Part shown: in pieces, positions 9,786 through 21,427 of the stretch
Layout: each line of letters opens with the position of its first letter
Numbering within the stretch: the stretch's first letter is position 1
Source of the DNA: Ahaetulla prasina
Taxonomy: Eukaryota; Chordata; Lepidosauria; Squamata; Colubridae
Assembly (NCBI RefSeq): GCF_028640845.1
Contig: NC_080539.1
Location: 101,520,554 to 101,584,553 of the forward strand
Direction: 5' to 3'
DNA: 64,000 bases
Notes under the pieces: model-generated
The model's database searches: none
What the model was told of the DNA's origin: nothing
What the model saw: only the letters and a program-made list of their open reading frames with translations
Translations under genes and position numbers: made by a program

Positions 9786-11760
9786 TATCATACCAATTCT
9801 TTATGATTCTTATTGCTTCTGGTACATTTCTGGCTTTAGTTTAAGTTTTAAGGTTTTATAGCTTGGGACCAAAAAGTTTGAAGGACCACCTCTTCCTCCG
9901 TTTTTCTATTTGTACTAAAATATCACCTTTGGAAGACTTGCTCACTCTCCCCTGCTGAGATGTGGTGATTCATTACTCAAGATTCATGTTTTTCATGATA
10001 GCCTCGTGACTTTAGAACACTTTCCCCAGTAAGGTATGTTTGGCACCAGCTGTATTGTCTTTTCAGTAAAAAGCAAAGATTTATTTTAGTTTTCGTTGAC
10101 CTTTTACTAGTATAGTAAAGCTGCTGTAATTTTAAGAAGTTTTTCATTACTGCCTTTGTTTTTGTTTCTGTTTTAATAATTACCTTTGGATTTCTTTAGT
10201 TGGTTCTATTGTGTAAAATGTCATGATACATTTTTAATGAATCCTTTAACATTTTTATTTTTGTTTAATTTTAAACAGTTTAAAGATTTATTTTAATGAA
10301 AAGTGGTATAGAAATTTTTAAATAAGTACATGCATTGACAGAACCGTTGTAGCAGAATTATCTAATAAAGAACTCAAGTCATGCATGGGAAACCTGATTT
10401 TTAGTCTTACCTGATGAAAGCCAATTTAATAAGAATGCACATTTTAGAAAATTACACAAGATTGGACAAAGGGATACCTTATTTATATGACATAAACTGA
10501 TAAAGGTTCTTTTATGAACGTTAATTAAATAACTCAAAATGAATAAATAAATCTCTATCCACTGAGAATTCAAAGATAACAAATGAATATATTGTTCACA
10601 TCAGCCTGCAAATCATTAGGTAATGGATATTATATAAATAATTCAATTTTTCAAAAAAATAAAAATAAAATCTAGAATCAAATTATCTGCACAGTGGTTC
10701 CTTTGCACATCCTATCTATCTCAAGACAATAAGAAAAAATGGTTTTATTAACAACTTACACAACTCCTGAGATATAGATAACACTCTGCAATTCTGTACT
10801 AGAACATTGAACTTGAGTATTCAATTGCTTGGAACACACACAAAAAAACTCTCTTATGATGAAAAAACTTATTAAAAATATAATGGTGGAGTTCTAGAAT
10901 AGATACTTTGGATTCGCTAAGAAAAGGAAATTTTTCTCTCCACCAGAAATCTTAGTTCCTTTCATCTAGTGAGTTTGAATCCAAGTAGAATTTACTGGGG
11001 AACTGTTTCTGATTTTAGAAGATGAGACAAGTATTTGGGATCCCATCCCTGGGAAAAGTGTAGCTTTTCTTTCATACCATTCCATTTATCCATTCACTCA
11101 CAATGAAACATAATCCACACCTAAGACATGCAATGTTTTTTTCCCTTCTATTGTTAGGCAGCTTTTGATACTGCTATCTAAAATGAAGCCAATGTAAAGC
11201 AAAGCCCAGTTATTTATTTATTTTACTTTTATTTTGATTAGAAAATGAATCAAACCATAGATACAGGCAATAGATAATAAAATTGCAATAAAAACAATAA
11301 AGAGAATAAAAGACAGTGAATAAAATTTTTAAATATCACAGCAGAATACAGTATATTAGCAAGATCTAATTTCTCAGTTATTCATAAACTGTTTTCATAA
11401 ATGTGAGCAAGCTTAGATGGCATTACATTAATATTACAAGCTTATTCATAATTACTTAAAACATGATCTACATAAGAAGAATGGCAATAGAATTTTAACT
11501 GGAAAGCACAAACACTCTGAAAGATGACATTTTAAAATGCTGACTTCATTAAATACTTTTTGCAGTAGCTTAAAATTGAAGAAACAGTTAGCAACCTCAT
11601 CAATAAGACTCAAATGTCTTCTAAAAAGCTAATATTCCATTCCCTCCCCTATTTTTTATATTATCTCATTCTAAGTTTTTGTTACTGAGGGTTCATTAAG
11701 CCAATAAAAATGTTTTCTGTTGTGTTTAGTAGATTACAAATTACAGAACTCTATATAACT
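9786..11760. other. no recognised feature
   Basis: About 2 kb of strongly AT-rich sequence with no readable element ends and no coding frames of note. Confidence 0.5.
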
Positions 11761-11952
11761 AGTTGAGTTTTATCCAATGCAATAGGTGGATCTACTTGTA
11801 CAAATATCTAATATATATTGTATTAAATGCTATCATTTAATGCAATTTTAATGACCAGTTGAGTTTTATCCAATGCAATAGGTGGATCTACTTGTACAAA
11901 TATCTAATATATATTGTATTAAATGCTATCATTTAATGCAATTTTAATGACC
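11761..11952. repeat. perfect tandem duplication, 2 x 96 bp
   Basis: 11761-11856 and 11857-11952 are identical by eye, each starting AGTTGAGTTTTATCC and ending TTTTAATGACC. Identity over the whole unit implies a recent local duplication, or an assembly duplication. The unit is not a known repeat to me. Confidence 0.95.
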
Positions 11953-12180
11953 AATGATAATCCCAGGAAGTCTACTCTTTTGTTTTCACAATGACTGGTT
12001 CTATATCATTTTTTTTTTGCATCTATGCATCATTTGTTACTATTGTACATTTTATGTTTTAACTAAGATGTAACTGTCAGCCACCCAGAGTTACCCTATG
12101 GTAAGACAGGTGGCTAATAAATTTTATAAATACGTATGGACTTATATTTCTTATAATTCTGCCCAAAAAATTAAGGATAT

Positions 12181-12240
12181 AGAATAGAATAGAATAGAAT
12201 AGAATAGAATAGAATAGAATAGAATAGAATAGAATAGAAT
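12181..12240. repeat. (AGAAT)n microsatellite, 12 units
   Basis: Twelve perfect AGAAT pentamers directly attached to the 3' end of a LINE that reads on the minus strand. The same LINE end at 50102 has four or five units. Spread of AATAG-type microsatellites by LINE 3' ends is characteristic of snake genomes. Confidence 0.95.
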
Positions 12241-12537
12241 TTTTTATTGGCCAAGTGTGATTGGACACACAAGGAATTTGTCTTGGTGCATATGCTCTCA
12301 GTGTACATAAAAGAAAAGATACGTTCATCAAGGTACAACATTTACAACACAATTGATGGTCAATATATCGATATAAATCATAAGGATTGACAGCAACAAA
12401 GTTACAGTCATACAGTCATAAGTGGAAAGAGATTGGTGATGGGAACGATGAGAAGATTAATAGTAGTGCAGATTTAGTAAATAGTTTGACAGTGTTGAAG
12501 GAATTATTTGTTTAGCAGAGTGATGGCCTTCGGGAAG
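12181..12537 (-). mobile_element. L2/CR1-group LINE 3'UTR, 5' truncated (snake AATAG-tailed family)
   Basis: On the minus strand the end reads ACACTGAGAGCATATGCACC, AATTCCTTGTGTGTCC, CACACTTGGCCAATAAAAA and then the (TTCTA)n tail. Co-linear with 50102-50520. Truncated near 12537, before the coding region. The CACTTGGCCAATAAA contains an AATAAA-like signal just before the tail. Confidence 0.8.
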
Positions 12538-12559
12538 GATATAGAAGCACAAAATGTTA

Positions 12560-13222
12560 TAGCTATTCTTAGTAAGATGGGTAACTTGAAATGGCTGAGC
12601 AATTACAAACATACTTTTCAAGTAGACAGCTATTTGAAGTTACAACTGCCAAAACATTTTAGGGAGATATTTAAATAAGAGAGATTCGAACAGCTTGACA
12701 CAATTGTCAGATATGGGAGATTCCATTCTATACCCTACAGTGAGCATCTCTGCATTTGCAGAGCAGCAGAGGTAGAAGACCTGGTTCACATCCTATTCGA
12801 TTGTTGTTTGTATAAGGCAGTGAGAGACAAGTACCTTGGTCTATATACAAAACGAATGACCCGTTGGGATCCCCATATCAAAACTACTTACTTTATGTGC
12901 AGCCAGAACCTGAAAATAACATTTAACACAGCACAGTACTTAAACAAAATGCTTCGGTTGAGATCTGCATACATGGGACTGATTGGGGTATATTGTAAGG
13001 GTGACCCCGAAATATAATTTTATGTCATTTTATTCTATTTTATATATTTATGTATTAAATTATATTGTATCTTATCCAAAACTGTTGAATTTTACCCTAT
13101 TCTTATTTTACACTGTTTGTATAAAATTTTATTGGTGATATGTGTTTGCACTTTGTGCTTTGAAGTGGCCTATAGGCTAATCAATGTATTTATCCTATGA
13201 TAAATACATAAAATAAATAAAT
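12560..13222 (+). mobile_element. non-LTR retrotransposon C-terminus and 3'UTR (clade uncertain)
   Basis: The frame through 12690-13017 contains IVRYGRFHSIPYSEHLCICR then a His-Cys spacing (ICRAAEVEDLVHILFDCCLY), a CCHC-like C-terminal zinc knuckle near 12742-12813, and a stop at 13015-13017. This cysteine-rich C-terminus is typical of many LINE ORF2 proteins outside CR1/Bov-B. A 200-bp 3'UTR ends in an ATAAATACATAAAATAAATAAA tail. The 5' limit near 12560 is approximate. Confidence 0.55.
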
Positions 13223-14822
13223 TTGTTGCAACAGGAATTGACTGACCAGCTTGTCACCTAAGCCTGATATTACAGGTTGAGAGAGAATGACTGGCTCAAA
13301 ATCACCAGCTGGCTTTCATGCTTAAGGCAGAACTAGAACTCACAGTATCCTGAATTCCCTCCCAGGCTTTCCTAGGAGGCTCAAATGACACTTTGCCTTT
13401 TCATATTTTGCAATATTGTTAAGACTTTCCTATTTCATAAAACATAAAACTCCTTTAATTGCCTGTGAGCACTCATCAATACATTTACTGTGTGCATTCT
13501 TACACATATGTATTCATACATTCTTTTCATATAATTTTATTTTTTTAAATGTGATAGTAGTTTTTTTTAATGTTTTTAACCTTTAATTTTACTTTGCTGT
13601 TCATGGCGTAGTATGGTTTAATTGGGAAGGTTTAACCAACAGAGTAAATAAAGGACATCAAAAATATTTTTAAAATATTCTTTTTAAAATGGGGAAAATT
13701 TGTCATTGCAACATTAATTAATTACAGTTGAAGTTATTGACTCACTAATTATTATTGTTGTTGATCCTCTGATTCCTCCCTATTTTCTATTACTTCAATT
13801 CACCTACGGCTGAGTCCAGTTGGTGAATGGCCTTTTCCAACTTAGTTAAAATTATCCAAATATTACATGGTAATCATTTCTTGCTTCCTCTTGTAAATGC
13901 TACCATCTTTTACCCCTCAATATTTCTATTCATTTTCCTCAGTGCAGTTTATTACTGCAAATAACATTTCACTATTGGTCCTCAGAGTTTTAAAACCTGA
14001 AGTAAGCAATAGTTTGATATAGGAAGAGAATAAAATTAATTATTTTGCATTATCATTTTCTATGTAATAAATGTTCACCAATATTAGTCAGTGTAGTCAA
14101 GCAATGAAGCTGATAAGTATTTAGCTTTTCTCTTTACTGAGTCATAATTGAAACTATTGTTCCAGCATGGCTCTGAAAAAGCAGAACTGCAGGAAGCGTT
14201 GGCTTTTAAATGATTCATATGTCCTGATCATCTGTGACTAATCAAATATCCTTTAACAAGAGTAGGTTATTTGCAATGTCCTGGTGCTTATATGAATAGT
14301 TTCTACCTGCATGAATCTCTCTGAGGTTGAATCATATTACTACTAAAGGAAAAAGGCTACTTATTCCCCATTATTTTTATTCCATCTTCTGCAAAGTAAG
14401 GTTAACATTTGATTATTTCTCCTAGCACTGTAATTATTTACTTATAGTAAAAACTAAGACAGATTTTTTTGAGGCATGCATTCGGCAACAATTTGATTAG
14501 AGAGTCCTGAATGATTATCTGAACTTTTAGCTCTTAGTCAAAGAAATGAATAGTATCACAGAAAGAAACTCTGGCATAAAAACCTAGAAATCTCTTTATG
14601 TCATTGTTTAAAGGGTGCATCCATTGTAAATATGGGGCTATGAATAATATCTTAATACTTAGCAGGAAATGTAAGGTGCTTACATTTAGCAGGAAATCTT
14701 AAGATGCTTAAGACTTTGAGATATTATCCCTACTCAGTGTTAAACCTAGAACAAGGGAGCTATCCAGGGTCCTGAAAAAAGTTCTTTTTGATCTGAAATC
14801 TAGTACAGTTACTTTTCTTGGA
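13223..14822. other. no recognised feature
   Basis: AT-rich sequence; nothing with element-like ends, tandem structure or coding signal recognised. Confidence 0.5.
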
Positions 14823-15005
14823 ACTATTTATTTATTTATTTATTTATTTATTTATTTTATCACACAGTATATATAAGCATAAGCATGAAATAATTATACA
14901 ATATATAAGCATATATATGAGTATGTAATAACTATATTAATTGGGTATAACGAAAGGAAACAATAGGACAGGAATGGTAGGCACGCCTGTGCTCTTATGC
15001 ACGCC
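14823..15005 (-). mobile_element. CR1-group LINE 3' end (AAATAAAT-tailed family)
   Basis: Begins on the plus strand with (TTTA)n, the complement of the tail, then TATCACACAGTATATATAAGC and GAAAGGAAACAATAGGACAGG and GTGCTCTTATGCACGCCC. Co-linear with 18781, 52150/52910, 56362 and 58229. Heavily 5' truncated. Confidence 0.8.
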
Positions 15006-15032
15006 CCTTAGATTCCTTCTATGATTCTATGG

Positions 15033-15136
15033 TTCCTTCCTTCCTTCCTTCCTTCCTTCCTTCCTTCCTTCCTTCCTTCCTTCCTTCCTTCCTCCCTCCC
15101 TCCCTCCCTCCCTCCTCCTCCTCCTCCTCCTCCTCT
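15033..15136. repeat. compound microsatellite (TTCC)n-(CCCT)n-(CTC)n
   Basis: About 60 bp of TTCC units followed by CCCT and then CTC units. The change of unit along a polypyrimidine run suggests point mutation plus slippage. Placed directly after a truncated LINE end. Confidence 0.95.
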
Positions 15137-15902
15137 ATTTTAAGAATGAACACTTTCTTAAAGCAAGTCTTTCTAAACTGAACAAGCTGTAACACCTATT
15201 TGTAATGTTCAATTGTTATGGCTAATTTAGCATTTTTTTCACTCTAAATTGTTTACTCTTCCCACCTTACTACCCAAAAATCTCAGACAGTTTAAACTTG
15301 CCAAGTTTAGTTTAAAGTTGCCAAGTTGAAAAAACATTGGTTTAGATTGTATGGGATGATATAGGAGTCTGGTGTACAAGGAAACATGATTTTCTTTACT
15401 GTGTTAGCCTGGAAGTGGATTGCTGCTAAAAGAAAAAAATGATATCTCTTGGGGAGATTAGATAAAAACTGATAAATGTCATTCTTGCTTGGGGAAATTA
15501 GAAGAGTGGCCCAAGAGAGAGACCACACCAGACAAACACAAAATCACTCTCATCTAGTTCCTTCATTTACATCCTGAAACATTTGACAGTAGAAAAACAA
15601 AATTAAAAGTAATCATGAATCAGATAGTTACAAAACCCCGGTTTGGTGACTCTGTTCAGTGTCAGTTTGATGAAATTTCCAAGCCGACTTTCCAAATAGA
15701 ATTGGAAGGGAAAATCAAATTGTCCAATTGCATGAGTTTGAATAAATTCAATCATCTGGAAAATGCTTGCACATATGTAAAAATAGTTGCTCCCCCCAAA
15801 AAAAATTTTTTTTATAAAATTGATTTTGATACTTTACCTATTTGGATTTTATTTTATTTCCAGAAATAGCACATATAGTTTGATTATCCCAAAGATACTT
15901 TT
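15137..15902. other. little recognised; short MITE-like remnant
   Basis: A weak direct repeat AACTTGCCAAGTTTAG / AAGTTGCCAAGTTGA at about 15294-15330 resembles the inner end of the palindromic MITE at 3721. Otherwise AT-rich, no coding evidence. Confidence 0.4.
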
Positions 15903-16086
15903 TTTCCTGAAGAAGCAACTGGACTTTCTTGTTTTTCTTTGAAGATGTTTCACTTCTCATCCTAGAAGCTTCTTCAGTTCTGACTGAATGGTGGGGAATG
16001 GAAGGATTTATATTCCTTGCAGATAGTTGGTCATTTGCATTCTTTTAGTGAGTCATTAAGACCACCTGGATGTTTATCTGTGCCAT

Positions 16087-16331
16087 CAATAGCAATAGTA
16101 CTTAGACTTATATACCGCTTCACAGTGCTTTACAGCCTCTCTAAGTGGTTTACAGAGTCAGCATATTGCCCCCAACAATCTGGGTCTTCATTTTACTGAC
16201 TTCGGAAGGATGGAAGGCTGAGTCAACTATGAGCTGGTGAGACTCAAACTGCCAAACTGCTTGCAGCTGGTGAAGAAGTAGCAGAAGTAGCCTGCAGTAC
16301 TGCATTCTAACCACTGCACTCATCAAGGTCA
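16087..16331 (-). mobile_element. tRNA-derived SINE with L2-like tail, nested in foldback
   Basis: Reverse complement of the SINE at 48656-48893: head with GTGGTTAGAATGCAGTA (A-box-like) and TTTGAGTCTCACCAGC (B-box-like), middle TTGGGGGCAATATGCTGAC, end AAGCGGTATATAAGTCTAAG and a GCTATTG-rich tail. Sits between the arms of the foldback element; a CATCAA-like flank occurs on both sides. Confidence 0.8.
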
Positions 16332-16387
16332 TCTGAGTGATGCAAATGGATGTGGATGACACAGATAAATCTTCAGGTGGCCTTAAC

Positions 16388-16780
16388 ACAATAATGATGA
16401 ATCTTTTCAGCACCGAGTGCTGAAAAGATTGCATGGTAACATTGCACATGCACGTGTGTGCTTGTTGGGGGTCACGCTTTGGAAAATCTAAACTTCTGGG
16501 CTCTAGCATGCCCAATGATCATCTGGCTGGCGTACACGTGCAGGCTGGTTTTCCTCACTGCTGTGTGCGAAGGAATCATGCTCCAGAAAAGCTGAACTTC
16601 TGGGTTCTGGCACACATGCACACACTAGTTTTCGACACTCCTGCACACACGAAGGACAGCTGATCACCACATGCGCATGTGTGCCAGAAACCCAGAAGAC
16701 AAACAGGCAAGTCCACGCAGGCTGGGCAACATGTCTTTGTGTGCAACTTTAAGCACATATGCCATAGATTCACCATCACG
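16388..16780. mobile_element. hAT-type element (CAGTGATGGCGAACC family), 393 bp, nested
   Basis: Left ACAATAATGATGAATC and right GATTCACCATCACG are inverted termini. Perfect 8-bp duplication GCCTTAAC at 16380-16387 and 16781-16788. Interior rich in CACATGCGC/GTGTGTGC motifs, like 62401-63273. Inserted in the right arm of the foldback element, hence younger than it. Confidence 0.85.
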
Positions 16781-16928
16781 GCCTTAACAAGTCACTAAAA
16801 TAATGCAAATGACCAACTGTCTGCCTGGAGTATAAATCCTTCCATTCCCACTATCCAGTTAGAGCTGAAAAAGCTTCTTGGATGAGAAGCCAAACATCTT
16901 CAAAGAAAAACAAGAAAATTCTGTTGCC

Positions 16929-18097
16929 TCTTGGGGGGGGGGGAAGACATAATTTGATTTTGTGCCATCAGGATTGTGCCAACTCTTAGAGATAACATAG
17001 AGGGAACTTTTCCAGCTACCTTCTTTTGGGAGAGGATGCTCTAAAAAGCACCCATCACCATTTTGAATCCATCCATGTTGCTGATGATTGCTCTCCTTCC
17101 TTTTCCAAAACTGTAGATTTCCAGAAAACTTCACATAGTGTGTCAAAATATGATAATTTGTGTCTGGTTATTTGTGCCTCAAATGAGAAGTCTGGATTGA
17201 TTTATTATATGATTCATCTGTTTGTTTTCTTAACTATCCATGCTATTCTCAAAAGTCTTTTCCATTGTCAAAATTCAAGAGCATTAATATACTTTCTATC
17301 CTACTTTTTCAAAGTCACATTTTGCTTCTATAGAGTATAACAAGGAATAGAGTGGCACTTAACAATTCTGTCAGTGCAAAATAAAATTAACTAAATTTGA
17401 ACTTCTTGAAAACAATAAGTCTTAAATAATCATTGAGTATACAAAGCCTATGGTTTGTATTTATTAGAGTTTATAGACCCATCTTATAGCTTTCCATATC
17501 ATTGATATAAAATTGATAAAGAGACTCAAAAGATTGTTCATAGTTTTTTATATGATTTTACTAAATATTGTGATACAGAAAAGCTATTGTCTGCCATGGA
17601 ATCAGTTTTAACTAAGCAAATTATGCATACTTAGATATAATTTAATATAATACTTAGTCTTGGAACAAAGAGGGGAAAAAGCTGTTTTTCATTATAGTAG
17701 CCATCTAATTGCTTGAAAATTTAATAGAACATTACATATATTGTAATCCCGCAAATGCATAATTTAGATTTAATAACATCCTAAGAGTTAGTTTCTGGAA
17801 CTTAATAAATTTAAATTTACCTCTATTTTAAACAAAATATTTTTTTAACTCTCTTTCTGAAATAATAGGTTGGATTCCTTATATATGCATTCACAATGAA
17901 TATAAACCCACTGTTAAGCTGACAATTTCCCTATGGAGAAAGGATATCTTTTCCTTAAAAATGGCATTTGTTGAATGAATCACTTGCAAAAGTACAAAAA
18001 ACTGATTTGGGGATTTGGAGGTAGGAATGAAATTAGTGCAATGAAAATAAGTTCAGGGAAAATACATTTGTGATGTGACAAAAATTAAACAATTGAA
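16929..18097. other. no recognised feature
   Basis: AT-rich; a poly-G run of nine at about 16935. Several short reading frames without domains. Confidence 0.5.
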
Positions 18098-18312
18098 TTT
18101 GAGAATGGGTGGGATAGCAGTTAATGTTTTGAACTAGGAATAGAGAGACCCAGGTTCTAGTCCACTCATGGAAGTTTACTGGATAATTTTAGGCAAACTT
18201 CTGTCACTTTGAATTACTTCAAAGTGAAGTTGTGATGGAGAAAAATAGGAGGTGGCAGTGTCATTTTGAGCTCCAGAATGAAAGGCCAGGATCTAAAATT
18301 AATAAATAAAAA
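18098..18312 (+). mobile_element. tRNA-derived SINE, second family
   Basis: Head GGATAGCAGTTAATG with GAGACCCAGGTTCTAGTCC (B-box region), then CCATGGAAGTTTACTGG and a run to TTAATAAATAAA. The layout matches a common squamate SINE (TGGACTAGGA-, GTTCTAGTCC-type). Diverged. 25925-26115 looks like the 3' part of another copy. Confidence 0.55.
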
Positions 18313-18780
18313 AATGAAATACCCTAAAATAAATTAATAAGAGGTTGGGTAATTTCTACTATCGGGTCTTATGAGAATCCTGTCATTACTTGGCTTACGT
18401 GAATATAGCAATATGTTTTGTTAACCTAGTTTTATGTTCCATCTTGTTGTGTGAACCCAGTTATTACATAAGCAAAAATGTTTTGAAGGGACACATCTTT
18501 TTAAATGTGTTTTGAAGGGACACATTTTTTTTAAAAAAACACGGAAATAAAATTAAAAAAAGGAAAATAAATGTATGGAGAGGTCCATGAAAGGATTTTT
18601 TTTTTCATATGTTAAGCCCTTTAAGATATTTGCAGGCAACCTGTGGGCTTGATCTGCTCAAGGTTTCTCAGAAAACAAATGGAAAGTTGGTATCTTAAGC
18701 CTTTGAAAGAGAAGAGGAGGCAACCTTTGCTGAACAGAAAAAACACACCAGCCTCCTATATTCCCAATATCTTTGATCCC
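18313..18780. other. no element; short tandem duplication
   Basis: A 29-bp partly decayed tandem pair TGTTTTGAAGGGACACAT at about 18479 and 18508. Nothing else recognised. Confidence 0.5.
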
Positions 18781-19265
18781 AATTTTTTTTTATTTTTTTA
18801 TTTATTTTGTCACAACAGTATACACAAGCATTAACATAAAACAACAACACATCACACAAGCATATATATGAGCAAAAGTATGCAACAACTATATCAAACT
18901 GATACAATGAAAGGAAACAATAGGACAGGAATGGTAGACACATTTGTGCTCTTATGCATGCCCCTTATAGTTCTTTTAGGAATGGGGTGAGGTCAATAGT
19001 AGACAGTTTTTGGTTGAAGCTTTTGAGATTTTAAGAAGAGACTACAGAATCAGGTAGTGTGTTCCAAGAGTTAACAACTCCATTACAAAAGTCATATTTT
19101 CTGCAATCAAGATTGAAGCAGTTAACGTTAAGTTTAAATCTATTGTTTGCTCTTGTGTTGTTGTGATTGAAGCTGAAGTAGTCTTTAACAGGAAGGACAT
19201 TGCAATAGATGATTCTATGTGTTAAACAAAGGTCTTATCAGAGTCGGCAGAGTTCTAAAATTGAG
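18781..19265 (-). mobile_element. CR1-group LINE 3' end with C-terminal codons
   Basis: Same family as 52910-54218: (TTTA)-rich tail complement, GTCACAACAGTATACACAAGC, GAAAGGAAACAATAGGACAGG, then the complement of the C-terminal coding region (GTCATATTTTCTGCAATCAAG, TTAAGTTTAAATCTATTG, AGACCTT-type downstream). Frames are interrupted, so the copy is dead. 5' truncated near 19265. Confidence 0.8.
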
Positions 19266-19505
19266 CAGAGAATTCTGCAAAGATAAGTAAAAGTTTATTT
19301 ACGGTCCTCAGATAAGTAGAAGATATAGCCAGAGCTGTATACTCTGTTGCTAGACATAAACATTCCATGATTCATAAAAGGGCATTACAATGTTGGCAAT
19401 TTTCTTTCAGTCCCTTTCCTAGTGATCCATAGCATAGCATTTACTTTTTTCACAACTGTTGCTCACGATTTAACAACTTCATTCAGCTACCAAGATTTTT
19501 TTTTT

Positions 19506-19790
19506 CGGACTTCCGCTGGCAACGCAGGCTTCGTGGACGTTCCTTTGGGATCATCTGCCCTGGGTTTCGTCAAACCGTCCCTGACAGCGTAAATGGGCTG
19601 TCAAACGGTTTGAAATTCTCTCCCCCAGGAGAAGGGGGAGGGAAGAGTGGTCAGGTTTGGGTAGAGCTCCCCGGGAGCCCCTGGAATTTAACCAGGGGAT
19701 TGAAGGGTGAGAGCTCCCCTTTAGCCTGATGAAGCTCCGGGTCCAGGGTGCTTCTGTTTATACAGAACGAGAAGCCGCAACCATCTCTGT
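19506..19790 (+). promoter_or_regulatory. GC-rich L1-like 5'UTR
   Basis: CpG-containing stretch much richer in G+C than the surroundings, beginning at the inferred 5' end of the element. L1 5'UTRs carry the internal promoter, so this is where transcription of the parent element would have started. Inferred from position and composition. Confidence 0.4.
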
Positions 19791-20745
19791 GCCAAGATTT
19801 ATTTTTAAAGAGAACTCAACACAGACAGAACACAGTAGGAGGACTAGCAAGAATTTGCAAGTAATAAATCTTAACTTCAGCTCTTAAATAGCTTTCCTTT
19901 GAACTAACTTTCAACTTGAGTGGATTTAAAATGGCGTTTGCAATATACAAAGGAAAGTGAAACTATAAAAGGACAAAGGAAGAGAAGAACATAACAAGCT
20001 ACTTTTTAAATGGAATGAATAAGAACTGTTAATGATTTTTTTTCTTTTTACCTTTTTCTTTATCACAATGTTTAAGAAGAAAAAATTATTGAATTTTTTT
20101 TTCTCTCTTTTTGGTAGATTTTACAGTTTAAGAATGGCTCTTAAGCAAACAGAACTAACTACTAAAATCTTGAAAATTTCTTCACTTCAAATATGGAATT
20201 TTTTTTTTAATAGGAACTTTTGGAGGCTTATCTTTTCTTAATAAGTTTTTAAACAAGAGATTTTTACACCAATATATTAAAGATTGGAAATTCTTTATTG
20301 TTAGATGTTAAGCTGATTGGTGAGCAGATGGTGGAAAATGTGTAAGATAGAAGACAAGGGGAAGGAGAATGCTTAAGATGTGATTTTGATGGTATTTTTT
20401 TTTAATATATATATATAGGGTTTAATTTTTACAACTGACTTATTTTGGGTATAAGGTGTTACTATTTGATATATGTGAGGTATAAAGGAATGGAAAGATG
20501 GAATATTGTTTAACTTTTGGAGGACAGATAGAAAAATTTATGGATGTAATGTTGGTATTTGGTTAAATAGAATTTAATTGTTATAATTGATATATTTTGG
20601 ATATAAGTTATAATTTTAATAATGTTATTTGACAGATGTAAGGTAAATTGAAGAAATATTAATATTAGCAATGTTATTTGATTTATGTAAGTGATATTAA
20701 AGATATGAGAAGATAGAATATTGTTTATATTGCAATGCTCTCTAC

Positions 20746-21114
20746 ATGGGGCTCCCCTTGAAGAGCACCCGGAGACTTCAGCTAGTCCAGAACACGGCTG
20801 CGCGGGTTATTGAGGGAGCGGTTCAGAGCTCCCACGTAACACCTATCCTGCGCAGACTGCACTGGCTACCTGTTGTTTTCCGGGTGCGCTTCAAGGTATT
20901 GGTTACCACCTTTAAAGCGCTCCATGGCTTAGGACTGGGTTACTTACGGGATCGCCTACTGCCGGCCTCTATCTCCCAGCGTCCGGTGCGTTCCCACAGA
21001 GAGGGACTCCTCAGGGTGCCGTCAGCCAAACAATGTCGACTGGTGGCCCCCAGGGGGAGGGCCTTCTCTGTGGGGGCTCCTACCCTGTGGAACGAGCTTC
21101 CCCTCGGGCTTTGA
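20746..21114 (+). pseudogene. LINE reverse-transcriptase C-terminal remnant
   Basis: An open frame of 122 codons with RRLQLVQNTAARVIEG, HVTPILRRLHWLPVVFRVRF, the FKVLVTTFKALHGLGLGYL block and APTLWNELP, which is the region after the catalytic domain in L2/CR1-group LINE ORF2 proteins. The catalytic FADD/YADD box lies upstream and was lost by 5' truncation. The frame stops at a TGA just after the WNELP block, before the usual end. Not host coding. Confidence 0.85.
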
Positions 21115-21387
21115 CAACTACCTGACCTTAGGACCTTTCTTGAACTTAAAACCTATTTATTTCATATGGCTGGACTGGCCTGATTCTTAAATTTTTAAAT
21201 TTTAATTGTGGGTTTTAAATTGTTGTAATTTGTATGGGGTGTAATGTTATTTTAAATTTCTGGCATATTTGAATTAGTTTTTTAAGGGTTGTTTTAATTA
21301 TGATGTATATTTCTGTTTTGTATTTTACTTGCCTGTTCACCGCCCTGAGTCCTTCGGGAGAAGGGCGGTATACAAATTAAAACATTA

Positions 21388-21427
21388 TTATTATTATTAT
21401 TATTATTATTATAATTATTATTTATTT
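21388..21427. repeat. (ATT)n LINE tail
   Basis: Trinucleotide ATT run with one interruption at the 3' end of the nested LINE; the expected tail type for this family. Confidence 0.9.

Larger units (their letters stand above)
15905..16928. mobile_element. long foldback (inverted-arm) DNA element with two insertions
   Basis: Left arm about 15919-16085 (CTTTGAAGATGTTTCACTTC, TTGGTCATTTGCATTC, TTAAGACCACCTG) is mirrored by the right side (CAGGTGGCCTTAAC, then ATGCAAATGACCAACTGTC, ATCCTTCCATTCCCAC, GAGAAGCCAAACATCTTCAAAG). Removing the SINE at 16087 and the hAT element at 16388 restores arms of roughly 160 bp. A short relative is at 25467-25614. No transposase visible. Confidence 0.75.

Noticed and set aside
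12181..12240. CRISPR-like regular repetition
   Set aside because: Simple pentamer microsatellite without spacers, attached to a LINE end; vertebrate context.
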